The translations under genes and the position numbers were made by a program. Below, piece by piece: positions 7,743 to 16,485 of a stretch of 64,000 nt of DNA. Numbering within the stretch: the first letter of the stretch is position 1; each line of letters opens with the position of its first letter. The DNA comes from Viridibacterium sediminicola (GTDB taxonomy: Bacteria > Pseudomonadota > Gammaproteobacteria > Burkholderiales > Rhodocyclaceae), in the NCBI RefSeq assembly GCF_039631295.1, contig NZ_JBDIVE010000003.1, positions 1-64,000 of the forward strand, written 5' to 3'. Under the pieces are notes generated by a model that saw nothing but the letters and a program-made list of their open reading frames with translations, was not told where the DNA came from and ran no database searches.

Positions 7743-9659
7743 ATGAGCCGCGCGTCCTACGATTCACAGCGCAGTCGCCACGTCGCACGCAGTTTCCTGG
7801 TCTCGGGTTTCGACCTGCTTGCCGTCGTCCTCTGCTGGCTGGCGGCCTACCAGCTGCGCTTCAATTTCGCCGTGCCCGCTGATTTCGCCCATACCGGCTG
7901 GTTGTCGCTGGCCTGGGTGTTGCCTCTGCATGCCGTGATGTTCCGCGTGTTCGGGCTTTACAAGGGCATGTGGATCTTCGCCAGCTTGCCGGACCTGGTG
8001 CGCATCGTGCGCGCCATTGCCACGGCGGCCGTCTTGGCGGTGGCCATTGTCGCCATGCTGCATCCGATACCGCCGGTGCCGCGCTCGGTGCTGGTGTCCT
8101 TCCCGGTCTTCCTGCTGATGGCCATGGGCGGGGCACGGGCGGCCTACCGCGCCTGGCGTGAGTACCGCCTCTACGGCATGCTCGCTTCGAGCGGCAAGCC
8201 GGCCTTGCTGATCGGCGTCGGCGACGCGGCGGCGAATGTGCTGCGGCAGCTGCATCGCTCGTCTGAATGGCGCATCGTCGGCATCCTCGACGACAACCCC
8301 AACAAGCTCGGCCGCGAGCTGATGGGCCAGTGCGTGCTGGGCACGGTCGACGAGCTGGATGTCTGGGCGCCACGGCTCAAGGCTCAGCACGTCATCGTCG
8401 CCATGCCGACGGCCTCTAACGAAGCGCGCAAACGCATCTTTGCCTTGTGTCTGAAGGCCGGCGTGCACGCCATGATGGTGCCGACCCTCAGCGAGATGAT
8501 GCGCGGCGGTCCGCGTGCCTCGGCGCAAGATCATGGTGCCTTTCGCGAGGTGCGCATGGAAGACCTGCTCGGTCGCGATCCGGTTGCCATCGACTGCCCG
8601 CATCTGGATGGCATGATTGCTGGCCGTACGGTGCTGGTGACGGGCGCTGGCGGCTCGATCGGTTCCGAGCTGTGTCGCCAGATTGCGCTGTTCCGCCCGG
8701 CTCAGCTGGTGGCTTACGAGGCCAATGAATTTGCGCTCTACCAGCTGGTCGAAGAGTTCTCGCGGCGCTTCCCCGAGGTTGCCCTGGTGCCGGTGGCCGG
8801 CGATGTGCGCGATGCGCTGTGGCTTGATGAGACTTTCGCCCGCTACACACCAGCCGTGGTGTTCCACGCTGCCGCCTACAAGCATGTGCCGCTGATGGAA
8901 GAAGACAACGCCTGGCAGGCGATCACCAACAATGTGCTGGGCACCTGGCGGGTTGCCAAGGCCGCTGCCGCGCATCGCGTGCCCAAGTTCGTGATGATCT
9001 CCACCGACAAGGCGGTCAATCCGACCAATGTGATGGGCGCCACCAAGCGCCTGGCCGAGATGATCTGCCAATGCGTGCAGACCGAGACGCAAGACACCGC
9101 CTTCTGCAGCGTGCGCTTTGGCAATGTGCTGGGCAGCACCGGCAGCGTGGTGCCGAAGTTCCGCGAGCAGATCGCCGCGGGCGGCCCGGTGACCGTCACC
9201 CATCCGGAGATCACGCGCTATTTCATGTCGATTCCCGAAGCCGCGCAGCTGGTGCTGCAGGCGGCGACGATGGGCAAGGGCGGCGAGATCTTCGTGCTCG
9301 ACATGGGCGAACCGGTGAAGATCGCCAATCTCGCCCGCGACATGATCCGTCTGTCTGGCGCGAGCGATGTGCAGATCGAATTCACCGGTCTGCGGCCGGG
9401 CGAAAAGCTCTACGAGGAATTGCTGGCCGACGCCGAGCAGACCTTGCCGACGCACCACGCAAAGCTGCGCGTGGCGCAGGCGCGTTGTGCCGAGCCGGCC
9501 ATCGTCGAAGAGGCGCTGGCTTGGGCACGCGGCACGCGGGTACCGCCGCCGGCCGAGATCAAGCGCGAACTGCGGCGCTGGATTCCCGAATACGTGCCCT
9601 ATCAGCGCCCCAATCTGCAAGTGGTGGCAGGTGCACCGCGCGTCGCCGAGGGTAGCTGA
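7743..9659 (+). CDS. CapD/WbpM/FlaA1-type nucleotide-sugar 4,6-dehydratase (membrane form)
   Basis: 638 residues. Four N-terminal membrane spans (about 15-35, 48-68, 80-100, 108-128) precede a first Rossmann-like region (LLIGVGDAAANVLRQL) and then the dehydratase domain with GAGGSIGSELCRQI (about 299-312), FHAAAYKHVPLME and VNPTNVMGATKRLAE. In this family the usual Tyr of YxxxK is replaced by Met, as seen here (MGATK), which is characteristic of WbpM/PglF-type C6 dehydratases producing 4-keto-6-deoxy UDP-sugars from UDP-GlcNAc. GGAG lies 5 bases before the ATG at 7743. It likely supplies a deoxyamino-sugar precursor for the surface polysaccharide made by the upstream genes. Confidence 0.9.
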   Translation: MSRASYDSQRSRHVARSFLVSGFDLLAVVLCWLAAYQLRFNFAVPADFAHTGWLSLAWVLPLHAVMFRVFGLYKGMWIFASLPDLVRIVRAIATAAVLAVAIVAMLHPIPPVPRSVLVSFPVFLLMAMGGARAAYRAWREYRLYGMLASSGKPALLIGVGDAAANVLRQLHRSSEWRIVGILDDNPNKLGRELMGQCVLGTVDELDVWAPRLKAQHVIVAMPTASNEARKRIFALCLKAGVHAMMVPTLSEMMRGGPRASAQDHGAFREVRMEDLLGRDPVAIDCPHLDGMIAGRTVLVTGAGGSIGSELCRQIALFRPAQLVAYEANEFALYQLVEEFSRRFPEVALVPVAGDVRDALWLDETFARYTPAVVFHAAAYKHVPLMEEDNAWQAITNNVLGTWRVAKAAAAHRVPKFVMISTDKAVNPTNVMGATKRLAEMICQCVQTETQDTAFCSVRFGNVLGSTGSVVPKFREQIAAGGPVTVTHPEITRYFMSIPEAAQLVLQAATMGKGGEIFVLDMGEPVKIANLARDMIRLSGASDVQIEFTGLRPGEKLYEELLADAEQTLPTHHAKLRVAQARCAEPAIVEEALAWARGTRVPPPAEIKRELRRWIPEYVPYQRPNLQVVAGAPRVAEGS

Positions 9660-9663
9660 GCGC

Positions 9664-10533
9664 ATGGCGACCTACGTTGTCGGCGATCTGCAAGGTTGCC
9701 TCGATCCCCTCAAAGCGGTCCTTGAACGGGCGGCCTTTGATCCTGCTCAGGACCGCCTGTGGGTGGTCGGCGACCTCGTCAATCGCGGGCCGCAGTCGGC
9801 AGCCGTGCTGCGTTTTTTGCGCGGGCTGGGTGATGCGGTCACGGCCTTGCTGGGCAATCACGATCTTTACCTGCTCGCCGTGGCAGCGGGCGTGCCGCCC
9901 AAGACGCGCGAGAGCGACACCATCAACGATGTGCTGGGCGCGCCCGACGTGGCCGAGCTGATCGAATGGCTGCGCCAGCGCCCGCTGATGCATGTCGAGG
10001 GCAATTACGCGATGGTGCATGCCGGCCTGCTGCCGCAGTGGTCGGTGGCTACCGCGCGCAGCCTCGCCGCCGATGTCGAGGCGGAGCTGGCCGGCCCCGA
10101 CTGGCGCGCCTTCCTGCAGCACCTGTTCGGCAACCAGCCGGCCAAGTGGGTGGATTCGCTCAGCGGCTGGGACCGCCACCGCATCGTCATCAACGCGATG
10201 ACGCGCATGCGCTACCTGAGCGCCGATGGCGCCATCGACCTCAAACCCAAGGGCCCGCCCGAGCTGGCCGCGCCCGGCTTGCAGCCCTGGTATCTGGCGG
10301 CTGAGGCCGGCTGGCGCAGCCACACCATTCTGTTCGGTCACTGGTCGGCACTGGGTCTGCGTGACCTGGGCCAGGTCGTCGCGCTCGATTCGGGCTGCGT
10401 CTGGGGCGCTCAGCTCACCGCCATGCGTCTGGAAGATCGTCAGGTGTTCCAGGTGCCCTGCGTGGGCTGTGGTGTGGCCAAGGAGAAGGACAAGGCCAGT
10501 GCCAGCGCCGCCGGGGTGGCGGAAGCGGACTGA
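9664..10533 (+). CDS. apaH: Bis(5'-nucleosyl)-tetraphosphatase, symmetrical (ApaH)
   Basis: 289 residues. The metallophosphatase motifs are in order: GDLQGC (residues 7-12), GDLVNRGP (about 36-43), LLGNHD (about 62-67), then histidines in MVHAGLLPQW and LFGHWSALG. This matches ApaH, which splits Ap4A into two ADP and also removes Np4 caps from RNA. The length fits the family (about 270-290). The ATG at 9664 follows the CapD-like stop by 4 bases; a longer in-frame extension upstream lies inside the dehydratase gene and is rejected. It converges on the acyltransferase gene, whose stop lies within the same palindrome. Confidence 0.95.
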   Translation: MATYVVGDLQGCLDPLKAVLERAAFDPAQDRLWVVGDLVNRGPQSAAVLRFLRGLGDAVTALLGNHDLYLLAVAAGVPPKTRESDTINDVLGAPDVAELIEWLRQRPLMHVEGNYAMVHAGLLPQWSVATARSLAADVEAELAGPDWRAFLQHLFGNQPAKWVDSLSGWDRHRIVINAMTRMRYLSADGAIDLKPKGPPELAAPGLQPWYLAAEAGWRSHTILFGHWSALGLRDLGQVVALDSGCVWGAQLTAMRLEDRQVFQVPCVGCGVAKEKDKASASAAGVAEAD

Positions 10534-10546
10534 AGCGCTTCAGTCC
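10527..10546. repeat. Perfect 20-bp palindrome spanning both stop codons of apaH and the convergent acyltransferase gene
   Basis: GGACTGAAGC followed by its exact reverse complement. The TGA of apaH (10531-10533) and the TGA of the minus-strand gene (10540-10542) are symmetric parts of it. As RNA it folds to an 8-bp stem with a GCGC loop on either strand. There is no T-run, so a bidirectional 3'-end structure is an inference. Confidence 0.6.
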
Positions 10547-11394
10547 TGCGTCTCCACAAGCTGCCCGTCAGGTTGGCCCAGCGCGCGGGCGATCTGCTGG
10601 CGTGATTGGAGGGCGTATTCACGACGCTCCAGACCGGCCGGCAGCAGCGCAGCCAGCTCCAGCGAGACCTCGATGCGCGGGCTGCGCACGATGGCCAGCA
10701 GGCAATCGACAAAGCTGATGTCGCCATCGTAAGCCGGTGCGCGGCTGGGCTGCCCCTGCGGATCCAGATAACGCAAGCTGAGCGCTGCGACTGGCGTTTC
10801 GCCATGCCGGGCGGCTTCAAACAGTGCGGCACTGAAAGGCAGCAGCTTGCTGCCATCGGTCGTCGTGCCTTCCGGGAAGAAAGTCACCCGCGCCTGCTCG
10901 GTCTGCAGCTTGGCCTGCAGCGCTTGCAGGGTCTGCGCTGCCGCGCTGCGGCGGGTGCGATCAATGAAGATGGTGCCGGTGGCATCGACCAGCCAGCCGA
11001 TCAGCGGCCAGTGGCGCACATCGTCCTTGCTGACGAACCAGGTTTGCACCAGGGCATTGATGACGAAGATGTCGAGCCAGGAGATATGGTTGCAGACCAC
11101 CACGCAACGCTGTGGCAGCGGCAGCGCGTCCTGTTGGAGGCGCACGCCGAGCATGCGGATCATCGCTGCCGACCACGCCTGTTTGTGATGCTCGCGCCGG
11201 CTTGCACTGAGAAGCGGAAAGATCAGGCGCACGCGCAGCACGCCGAGCACGAGATGCACGAACAGACGCAGCAGGCGCCAGGCGGCACGGATTTCGACGG
11301 CACAGCGGGACAGGGCAGACAAGACGGATCGGACGGGCACAGGGTACGGGTCGGGACGACCGAAGGATGGGCGCGTCGGCGAGTATAGCGGCAT
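10540..11394 (-). CDS. 1-acyl-sn-glycerol-3-phosphate acyltransferase family (PlsC/OlsA-like)
   Basis: 284 residues. An N-terminal hydrophobic segment (about 39-60) is followed by the acyltransferase motifs NHISWLDIF (HxxxxD catalytic pair, about residue 104) and FPEGTTTDG (substrate-binding EGT). The protein transfers an acyl chain to a lyso-lipid at the inner membrane. It follows, 51 bases downstream and on the same strand, an OlsB-like N-acyltransferase. That pairing is the ornithine-lipid operon order olsB-olsA, so I infer O-acylation of lyso-ornithine lipid, although a general PlsC role is also possible. The ATG at 11394 has only a weak GGA upstream. Confidence 0.85.
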   Translation of the reverse strand: MPLYSPTRPSFGRPDPYPVPVRSVLSALSRCAVEIRAAWRLLRLFVHLVLGVLRVRLIFPLLSASRREHHKQAWSAAMIRMLGVRLQQDALPLPQRCVVVCNHISWLDIFVINALVQTWFVSKDDVRHWPLIGWLVDATGTIFIDRTRRSAAAQTLQALQAKLQTEQARVTFFPEGTTTDGSKLLPFSAALFEAARHGETPVAALSLRYLDPQGQPSRAPAYDGDISFVDCLLAIVRSPRIEVSLELAALLPAGLERREYALQSRQQIARALGQPDGQLVETQD

Positions 11395-11445
11395 CAGTGA
11401 TCCGTGGCTGCGCGCAGGTGTAGCGCGCAGCCAGGCAAGGTGAGA

Positions 11446-12198
11446 TTAGCGGTCGAGGAAGTGGCGGGCGTAGCGGCGATCAAGCTGCGACATCGGCATC
11501 AGCAGCAGCAGGTCGGCGGTGTTGAAGTCAGGATCCCAGGCCGGTGCGCCGCAGATCTTGGTGCCGGCGCGGATGTACCCCTTGAGCAGGGCCGGCAGCT
11601 CGGCCGGTGCTTCGGTGGCCAGATGCTCGACCGGCAGCGGATTGCGCGGGAAGACGTGGTATTCCAGGTCGGCCATGTGCTTTTCGCGCAAGGCGTTGTA
11701 GATGTTGGCGGCATTGTGGCCACCGTCGCCCATGGTGATGCTGGCGCAGCCCATCAGGTACTCGTAGTTGTGCTCCGACATGAAGCGCGCCAGACCACTC
11801 CACAGCAGGGTGATGACGGCGCCGCTGCGGTAATCGGCATCGATGCAGGAGCGACCGATCTCGACCAGATTGTTGCGCAGGTGCTGGAAGCGCGTCAGGT
11901 CGAATTCGGATTCCGAGTAGTAGCAACCGACGCGGCGCGCCGCTTCCGGGGTGAGGATGCGATAAGTGCCAACGATCTTGCCGGCATCTTCATCGCGCAC
12001 CACGAGGTGTTTGCAGAACGGGTCGAAATGATCATGGTCTACGCCCGGTGTGCGCGTCGGCAGACGGGCGCCCATTTCTTCGGCGAAGACGCGATAGCGC
12101 AGCATTTGCGCTTCGATGATGTCAGATTCAGTATTGGCCAGCCCAACGCTGAGGCTATGTTGCCTGCGTTGCAGGACTTGCGAGTCGGCACGTAGCAT
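11446..12198 (-). CDS. olsB: OlsB-like L-ornithine N-alpha-acyltransferase (GNAT fold)
   Basis: 250 residues. It carries the OlsB/PEP-CTERM-type acyltransferase features: YRVFAEEMGA near residue 35, a conserved DHDHFDPFCKHLVVRD, then GTYRIL and EIGRSCIDADYRSG, where the acyl-ACP donor binds. OlsB attaches a 3-hydroxyacyl chain to ornithine, giving lyso-ornithine lipid. The start is the ATG at 12198, because AAGGAG (12206-12211) lies 7 bases upstream; ATG at 12204 is only one base from it and an ATG at 12246 has no ribosome-binding site. The acyltransferase gene next downstream would complete ornithine lipid. Confidence 0.82.
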   Translation of the reverse strand: MLRADSQVLQRRQHSLSVGLANTESDIIEAQMLRYRVFAEEMGARLPTRTPGVDHDHFDPFCKHLVVRDEDAGKIVGTYRILTPEAARRVGCYYSESEFDLTRFQHLRNNLVEIGRSCIDADYRSGAVITLLWSGLARFMSEHNYEYLMGCASITMGDGGHNAANIYNALREKHMADLEYHVFPRNPLPVEHLATEAPAELPALLKGYIRAGTKICGAPAWDPDFNTADLLLLMPMSQLDRRYARHFLDR

Positions 12199-12205
12199 GC
12201 ACATT

Positions 12206-12218
12206 CTCCTTGAAGGAG
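12206..12218 (-). promoter_or_regulatory. Shine-Dalgarno-sequestering hairpin in the olsB leader
   Basis: In the olsB mRNA this reads CUCCUUCAAGGAG: a 5-bp stem around a 3-base loop whose 3' arm is the ribosome-binding site (AAGGAG). The start codon lies 7 bases further. The pairing is seen directly; control of translation by it is inference. Confidence 0.45.
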
Positions 12219-12235
12219 TGGCCACTGTATGGCGG

Positions 12236-12261
12236 CTCGGTTTCACTCGCGTGACACCGAG
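12236..12261 (-). promoter_or_regulatory. Hairpin with GCGA tetraloop upstream of olsB
   Basis: In the minus-strand transcript CUCGGU and UCAC pair with GUGA and ACCGAG, with one G/A mismatch and a GCGA (GNRA-type) loop. It lies between the stop of the TPR gene and the olsB ribosome-binding site, so it could be a 3' structure of the former or part of the leader of the latter. No T-run follows. Confidence 0.45.
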
Positions 12262-12297
12262 ATTGCAGCGCGATGACGACTTGGTGTTGCGGGATGC

Positions 12298-15200
12298 TCA
12301 GGCGTTTGGCATGTCGGCCGCGCGTTGCGCCTGCAGCCAGTGCAGCAGCGCTTCTTCGACCTCGCCCAGCGGGCCGCGCCAGTCACCCAGGCTGCGCTGG
12401 CGGAACTGGCGCAGGCTCGGGTACCAGACGCAATCGGCGCCCGTCAGCCCCCAGCGCCAGTCCGGCGCATAGCGGTTGAGCAGCCACACCGGGCGGCCCA
12501 TGCCGGCGGCCAGATGGGCGATGGCGGTGTCGACGCTGATCAGCAGATCGAGCTCGGCGAGAATCGCGGCCGTGTCGGCAAAGTCGCCCTTGCTGCGCAG
12601 CGGATCGATGACGTGGATATCATCCGGCCGCTGTTCCGGGCAGAGTGCCACCCAGCTGATGCCGGGCAGGCTGAACAGCGCCCGCAGCGCGCTCTGCGGC
12701 AGGCTGCGCAAGGCGTCATAGCGCAAGCCGCTGCTGCCTTGCCAGCACACGCCGATGCGTGGTCGCGGCGCCTGGCACACGCTCTCCGGCGCTTGCAGAC
12801 CGGCCGGCACACGCAGCGGCGGCTGTGGCGGCAGATTCTGCGGCGTGCTGGCCAATAGTCCTGGCAGGCTCAGCAGAGGCACCTGGTAGTCCTGGCTGTC
12901 ACGCGGCAGTGTGGCGTCCAGCGGCAGCAGCGTGATCGCCGCCGGCAGGCTGGCGCGCAGCAGACGCAGCAGTTCGGGCTGGCAGGCAAAACTCAGCTGC
13001 GCGAAGCGCGCCTGCAGCGGCGGCAGGTAGCGCAGGAAATTGAGCGTATCGCCAAAACCTTGCTCGGCGTGCACCAGCAGGCGTTTGTCCTGCGTGTCGG
13101 CTTCGCCGCGCCACTGCGGCCAGGGCAGTTGCGGCGCTGTGACGCGCTGGCCAGCCTGGGTAGTGGCCTGCCAGCGGGCTTCGAAGTCGGGCCAGGCGGG
13201 CAGCCAGTCGCCCTGCGCCAGCTTGATCAGGGCCAGACCCAAACGTGCCTGGGCCGAGTTCGGGGCTTCGCTGAGGCGCCGCGCAAAGGCGGCCTGGGCC
13301 GCCTCGTAACGGCCGATCGCCAGGTAGGCGGTGGCCAGGCTCGGGTGGCTGGCATCGATGGCGCTGGCGCGCTCGATCAGCTGCAGCGCTTCCTCGTATT
13401 GCCCCTGGTTGAGCAGGATGCGCCCCAGATTGGCCAGCGCTTCAAGATGCTGCGGTGACTGTTGCAGGCATTGCCGCAGCGCTTGTTCTGCCTCGGCTTC
13501 GCGGCCGCCCGCGCGCAGGGCCAGCGCCAGCCGGTTGAGCAGGGCGGCATCGTTCGGGCGCAGCGCACAGGCTTGCTGCAGGTAGGGGATGCTGCCGGCA
13601 TCGTCCTGACGCAGGGCGGCGATCAGACTCAGCGCGGCGAGGTGTTGCGGCTGTTGTTGCAGCAGCTGCTGGAGTTCGCCCAGTGCCGCGTGCGCGTCGC
13701 TGGCGGCCAGCAATTCGGCCAGCATGTAGCGTGCGGCGGCGTCCGTGGGGAGCTGCTGCAGGCATTCGCGCAGCACGCCGATGGCCTCTTCGCGCTGCCC
13801 TTGCTGCAGGTGCAGGCGGGCAAGGTTGAGCCAGATCTCGGCATTGCCTTGCGCGCTGCGGGCAGCGCGCTGCATGTACTGCGCCGCCAGTGCGGGCTGA
13901 GCCTCAAGCGCATGGACGATGCCGCGCATGTGCAGGGCGTCGCTCTGTTCGGGGGAGCGCTTGAGCATGCCGTCGGCGTGCGCAGCGAGGCATTCGAGCA
14001 GGGCGCCGCGCAGCTCGCGCAAGGGCACGCTCCAGTCGCTGCGCGCGCGCTGGCGGAACTGGCGCAAGTTGGGATACCACACTGAATCCGTGTGGCCGAG
14101 GCCCCAACGCCAGTCCGGCGAAAAACGGTTGAGCAGGAATACCGGTCGCCCGAGGGCGGCGGAGAGATGTGCGACGGCGGTATCGACGCTGATCACCAGA
14201 TCGAGCTGTTCGATGATCGCCGCGCTGTCGGCAAAGTCCTTGCAGCTGGCCAGCACATCCGGCAGCTTGGGATGCACCGGGCCGGCGCCGCGGGTGAGGC
14301 CGTGCCACACGATGCCGGGCAGCTTGAACAGCTCGCTAAAGAGCTCGGGCGGCATGCTGCGCAAGTTGTCGTCTTGCAGCTTGGGGTTGCCGGCGAAGCA
14401 GAGGCCGACTTGCAGCGGCCGCAGATGCTGCGGATGGCTCGCTGGCGGCGGCAGGCGCCGCGCCTGCGGCACCAGCAGATAGGGCACCTGACGCGGCAGG
14501 TTCTGCGCCGTGCTGGCGAAGGCGCGCGGCAGGCTCAGCAGCGGGCATTGCCAGTCGAAGTGACGGCTGCGCAGCAGCTGGCCCAGCTGATCGCTGGGCT
14601 GCAGCTCGATGCGTGCCGGAAAGCTGGCGCGGCACAGCTCCAGTAGCTCGGGCTGGACGATGGCGACGATCTGGTTGAAGCGCTGCAATAGCAGGGGCAG
14701 ATAGCGCACGAATTGCAGGCTGTCACCGAGGCCCTGCTCGTGATAGATCAGGATGCTTTCCTGCGTGCTGCTGCCCGGCTCGCCATTCCATTGCGCTTGT
14801 GGCAGGGGCGGCTTTTCCTTGGGTCCGCCGGTGGTCTCGCGGCTGCCTTCCCAGCGTGCCTCGTAGTCTTCCCAGGCTGCTTGCAGATCGCCGCGCAGCA
14901 GGCGGGTGACGGCCATGCCGAAGCGCGCGGTGGCCGAGGCCGGGTCGAGGCGCAGGCTTTCGCGGTAGTTCTCTTCGGCTTCGTCGAGCTTGCAGGCGTC
15001 GAGCTGGGCGACAGCCAGGTTGGCGCGCACTTCCGACATCAGCGGATCGAGCGCGATGGCGCGCCGGTAGCACTTTTCCGCTTCGTCCAGGCGGCCCGTG
15101 CGCTGATAGAGGATGCCCAGATTGTTGTAGGTGCGCGCCGCCTCCGGGGCCAGGCGCAGCGATTCGGCCAAGGCCGCGTGGGCTTCCTCGATCTGCCCGC

Positions 15201-15951
15201 TCGAACGCAGGGCATTGCCCAGATTGCACCAGGCCAGCGCGAAGTCCGGGCGCAGCTGCACGGCGTGGCGGTAGCGTGCGATGGCCGCCGGCGCGTCGTA
15301 CAGATTATTGAGGAAGGAGTTGCCCAGATTGTTGTGGGCTTCGGCAAAGTCCGGGCGGGCGCGCACGGCGGCTTCGTAGAGCGCATGCTGACGCTGCTTG
15401 TCCGCCGGGCCGGTGAGCAGGGTGCCCAGGTTATTGCTGGCCACCGCATCATCGGGGCGCAGCTTGAGGGCGCGCTCGTAGTACTGCACGGCACGTGCGG
15501 GCTGCGGGCCACGCAAGGTGTCGCCGAGCATGATCAGCGCGTCGATGTTCTGCGCATCGCGCTCCAGCAAGGCGAGCAGCACCTGCTCGGCCTCGTCGTG
15601 GCGCTGCAGCAGGCGCAGTGCGCGCACCAGGGAATAATGGATTTCCAGCTGCTGCGGTGCCAGCGCGGTGGCGGTGCGCAGCGCTTCGACCGCGCCGCTG
15701 GCATCGCCCGCACGGCGCCGTGTCTTGCCCAGATTGAACCAGGCATCGGCATAGTCGGCGTTGGCGGCAACGGCCTCTTCAAAAGCTTGCAGGGCGCCTG
15801 CTGTGTCGCCCTGCTGGATCAGCAGCACGCCCAGGTTATTGCGTGCGCCGGCGTAGTCCGCGTCGTCGCAAGCAATCTCGCGATACGCGCGTGCAGCGGC
15901 ATCACGCTCGCCGCGCTGATGCAGTTCGACCGCCGCCAGCAGGGCACTCAC
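12298..15951 (-). CDS. Tandem TPR / glycosyltransferase-9-like protein, internally duplicated
   Basis: 1217 residues from GTG at 15951 (GGAG 8 bases upstream). Module 1 has about ten TPR repeats (residues 1-365, for example ARNNLGVLLIQQGD) and then a GT-B-like domain (about 370-680) with HEQGLGDSLQFVRYLPLLL and ISVDTAVAHLSAALGRPVF. Module 2 repeats the plan: TPRs (about 690-925) and a second domain (about 930-1210) with HAEQGFGDTLNFLRYLPPL and ISVDTAIAHLAAGMGRPVW. Each ends in the same WRWGL...VWYP.LRQFRQR block. Single-module homologues are known as TPR proteins with an ADP-heptose-transferase-like C-terminus. It might glycosylate proteins or polysaccharide; substrate unknown. There is no signal peptide. 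Confidence 0.8.
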   Translation of the reverse strand: MSALLAAVELHQRGERDAAARAYREIACDDADYAGARNNLGVLLIQQGDTAGALQAFEEAVAANADYADAWFNLGKTRRRAGDASGAVEALRTATALAPQQLEIHYSLVRALRLLQRHDEAEQVLLALLERDAQNIDALIMLGDTLRGPQPARAVQYYERALKLRPDDAVASNNLGTLLTGPADKQRQHALYEAAVRARPDFAEAHNNLGNSFLNNLYDAPAAIARYRHAVQLRPDFALAWCNLGNALRSSGQIEEAHAALAESLRLAPEAARTYNNLGILYQRTGRLDEAEKCYRRAIALDPLMSEVRANLAVAQLDACKLDEAEENYRESLRLDPASATARFGMAVTRLLRGDLQAAWEDYEARWEGSRETTGGPKEKPPLPQAQWNGEPGSSTQESILIYHEQGLGDSLQFVRYLPLLLQRFNQIVAIVQPELLELCRASFPARIELQPSDQLGQLLRSRHFDWQCPLLSLPRAFASTAQNLPRQVPYLLVPQARRLPPPASHPQHLRPLQVGLCFAGNPKLQDDNLRSMPPELFSELFKLPGIVWHGLTRGAGPVHPKLPDVLASCKDFADSAAIIEQLDLVISVDTAVAHLSAALGRPVFLLNRFSPDWRWGLGHTDSVWYPNLRQFRQRARSDWSVPLRELRGALLECLAAHADGMLKRSPEQSDALHMRGIVHALEAQPALAAQYMQRAARSAQGNAEIWLNLARLHLQQGQREEAIGVLRECLQQLPTDAAARYMLAELLAASDAHAALGELQQLLQQQPQHLAALSLIAALRQDDAGSIPYLQQACALRPNDAALLNRLALALRAGGREAEAEQALRQCLQQSPQHLEALANLGRILLNQGQYEEALQLIERASAIDASHPSLATAYLAIGRYEAAQAAFARRLSEAPNSAQARLGLALIKLAQGDWLPAWPDFEARWQATTQAGQRVTAPQLPWPQWRGEADTQDKRLLVHAEQGFGDTLNFLRYLPPLQARFAQLSFACQPELLRLLRASLPAAITLLPLDATLPRDSQDYQVPLLSLPGLLASTPQNLPPQPPLRVPAGLQAPESVCQAPRPRIGVCWQGSSGLRYDALRSLPQSALRALFSLPGISWVALCPEQRPDDIHVIDPLRSKGDFADTAAILAELDLLISVDTAIAHLAAGMGRPVWLLNRYAPDWRWGLTGADCVWYPSLRQFRQRSLGDWRGPLGEVEEALLHWLQAQRAADMPNA

Positions 15952-16010
15952 TGCAGGCGCTCCGCATCAAGTCTGCACAGGCGGCTCACGACGATGGGCT
16001 GCCTGCAGGC

Positions 16011-16472
16011 TCAGTGTGTGACGCGCGTGGTGCCATTGCTGTAAACGACGCGCACCCGTTCGCCGGAGGTGAATTTGTCCTCACCCATGCCTTGCACGAC
16101 GATGATGTTGTCACCGTTGTCGAGCTTGACGGTCAGTTCCAGCGCTTCTTCGCGGGTCAGGCCTTCTTCACCGATGGCGCCGACGATGCCGCCGGCGACT
16201 GCGCCGACCACGGCACCGACGATGGCGCCCTTGCCCTGACCCATGGTGCTGCCGGCGACGCCGCCGACCACCGCGCCGGCGCCGGTGCCGATACCGGACT
16301 TGGTGCCTTCGAGCTTGACCTTCTTGACGCCGACCAGGGTGCCTTCACGGAAGGTCATCACGCGGCGCGCTTCATCACGCGAATAGACATCGCCGGCCTT
16401 GCTCGACACGCAGCCGGTAGTGCCCAGCACGAGGGGGATGGCGAGGACGGCAAGCAGTACTTTGGTGTTCAT
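16011..16472 (-). CDS. Glycine-zipper outer-membrane lipoprotein (SlyB/Pcp-like)
   Basis: 153 residues from ATG at 16472, with GGAG 6-7 bases upstream. A short signal peptide ends in a cysteine (VLGTTGCVSS, Cys about residue 21) that would be lipidated; position -3 is Thr, slightly off the consensus. The middle (about 60-105) is a glycine-zipper segment with repeated GAVVGGVAG-type spacing, as in SlyB/Pcp lipoproteins of the outer membrane. The C-terminus (about 110-150) resembles the small beta domain of that family. These proteins support envelope integrity. It is 13 bases downstream of the pfkB-family gene and may be cotranscribed. Confidence 0.8.
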   Translation of the reverse strand: MNTKVLLAVLAIPLVLGTTGCVSSKAGDVYSRDEARRVMTFREGTLVGVKKVKLEGTKSGIGTGAGAVVGGVAGSTMGQGKGAIVGAVVGAVAGGIVGAIGEEGLTREEALELTVKLDNGDNIIVVQGMGEDKFTSGERVRVVYSNGTTRVTH

Positions 16473-16485
16473 CTGATTCTCCGGA

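Noticed and set aside
7764..9665. 633-codon open frame on the minus strand opposite the CapD-like gene
   Set aside because: It is the complement of a G+C-rich gene, His/Gln/Ala/Arg-rich with no family motif; the plus-strand protein has all dehydratase motifs.
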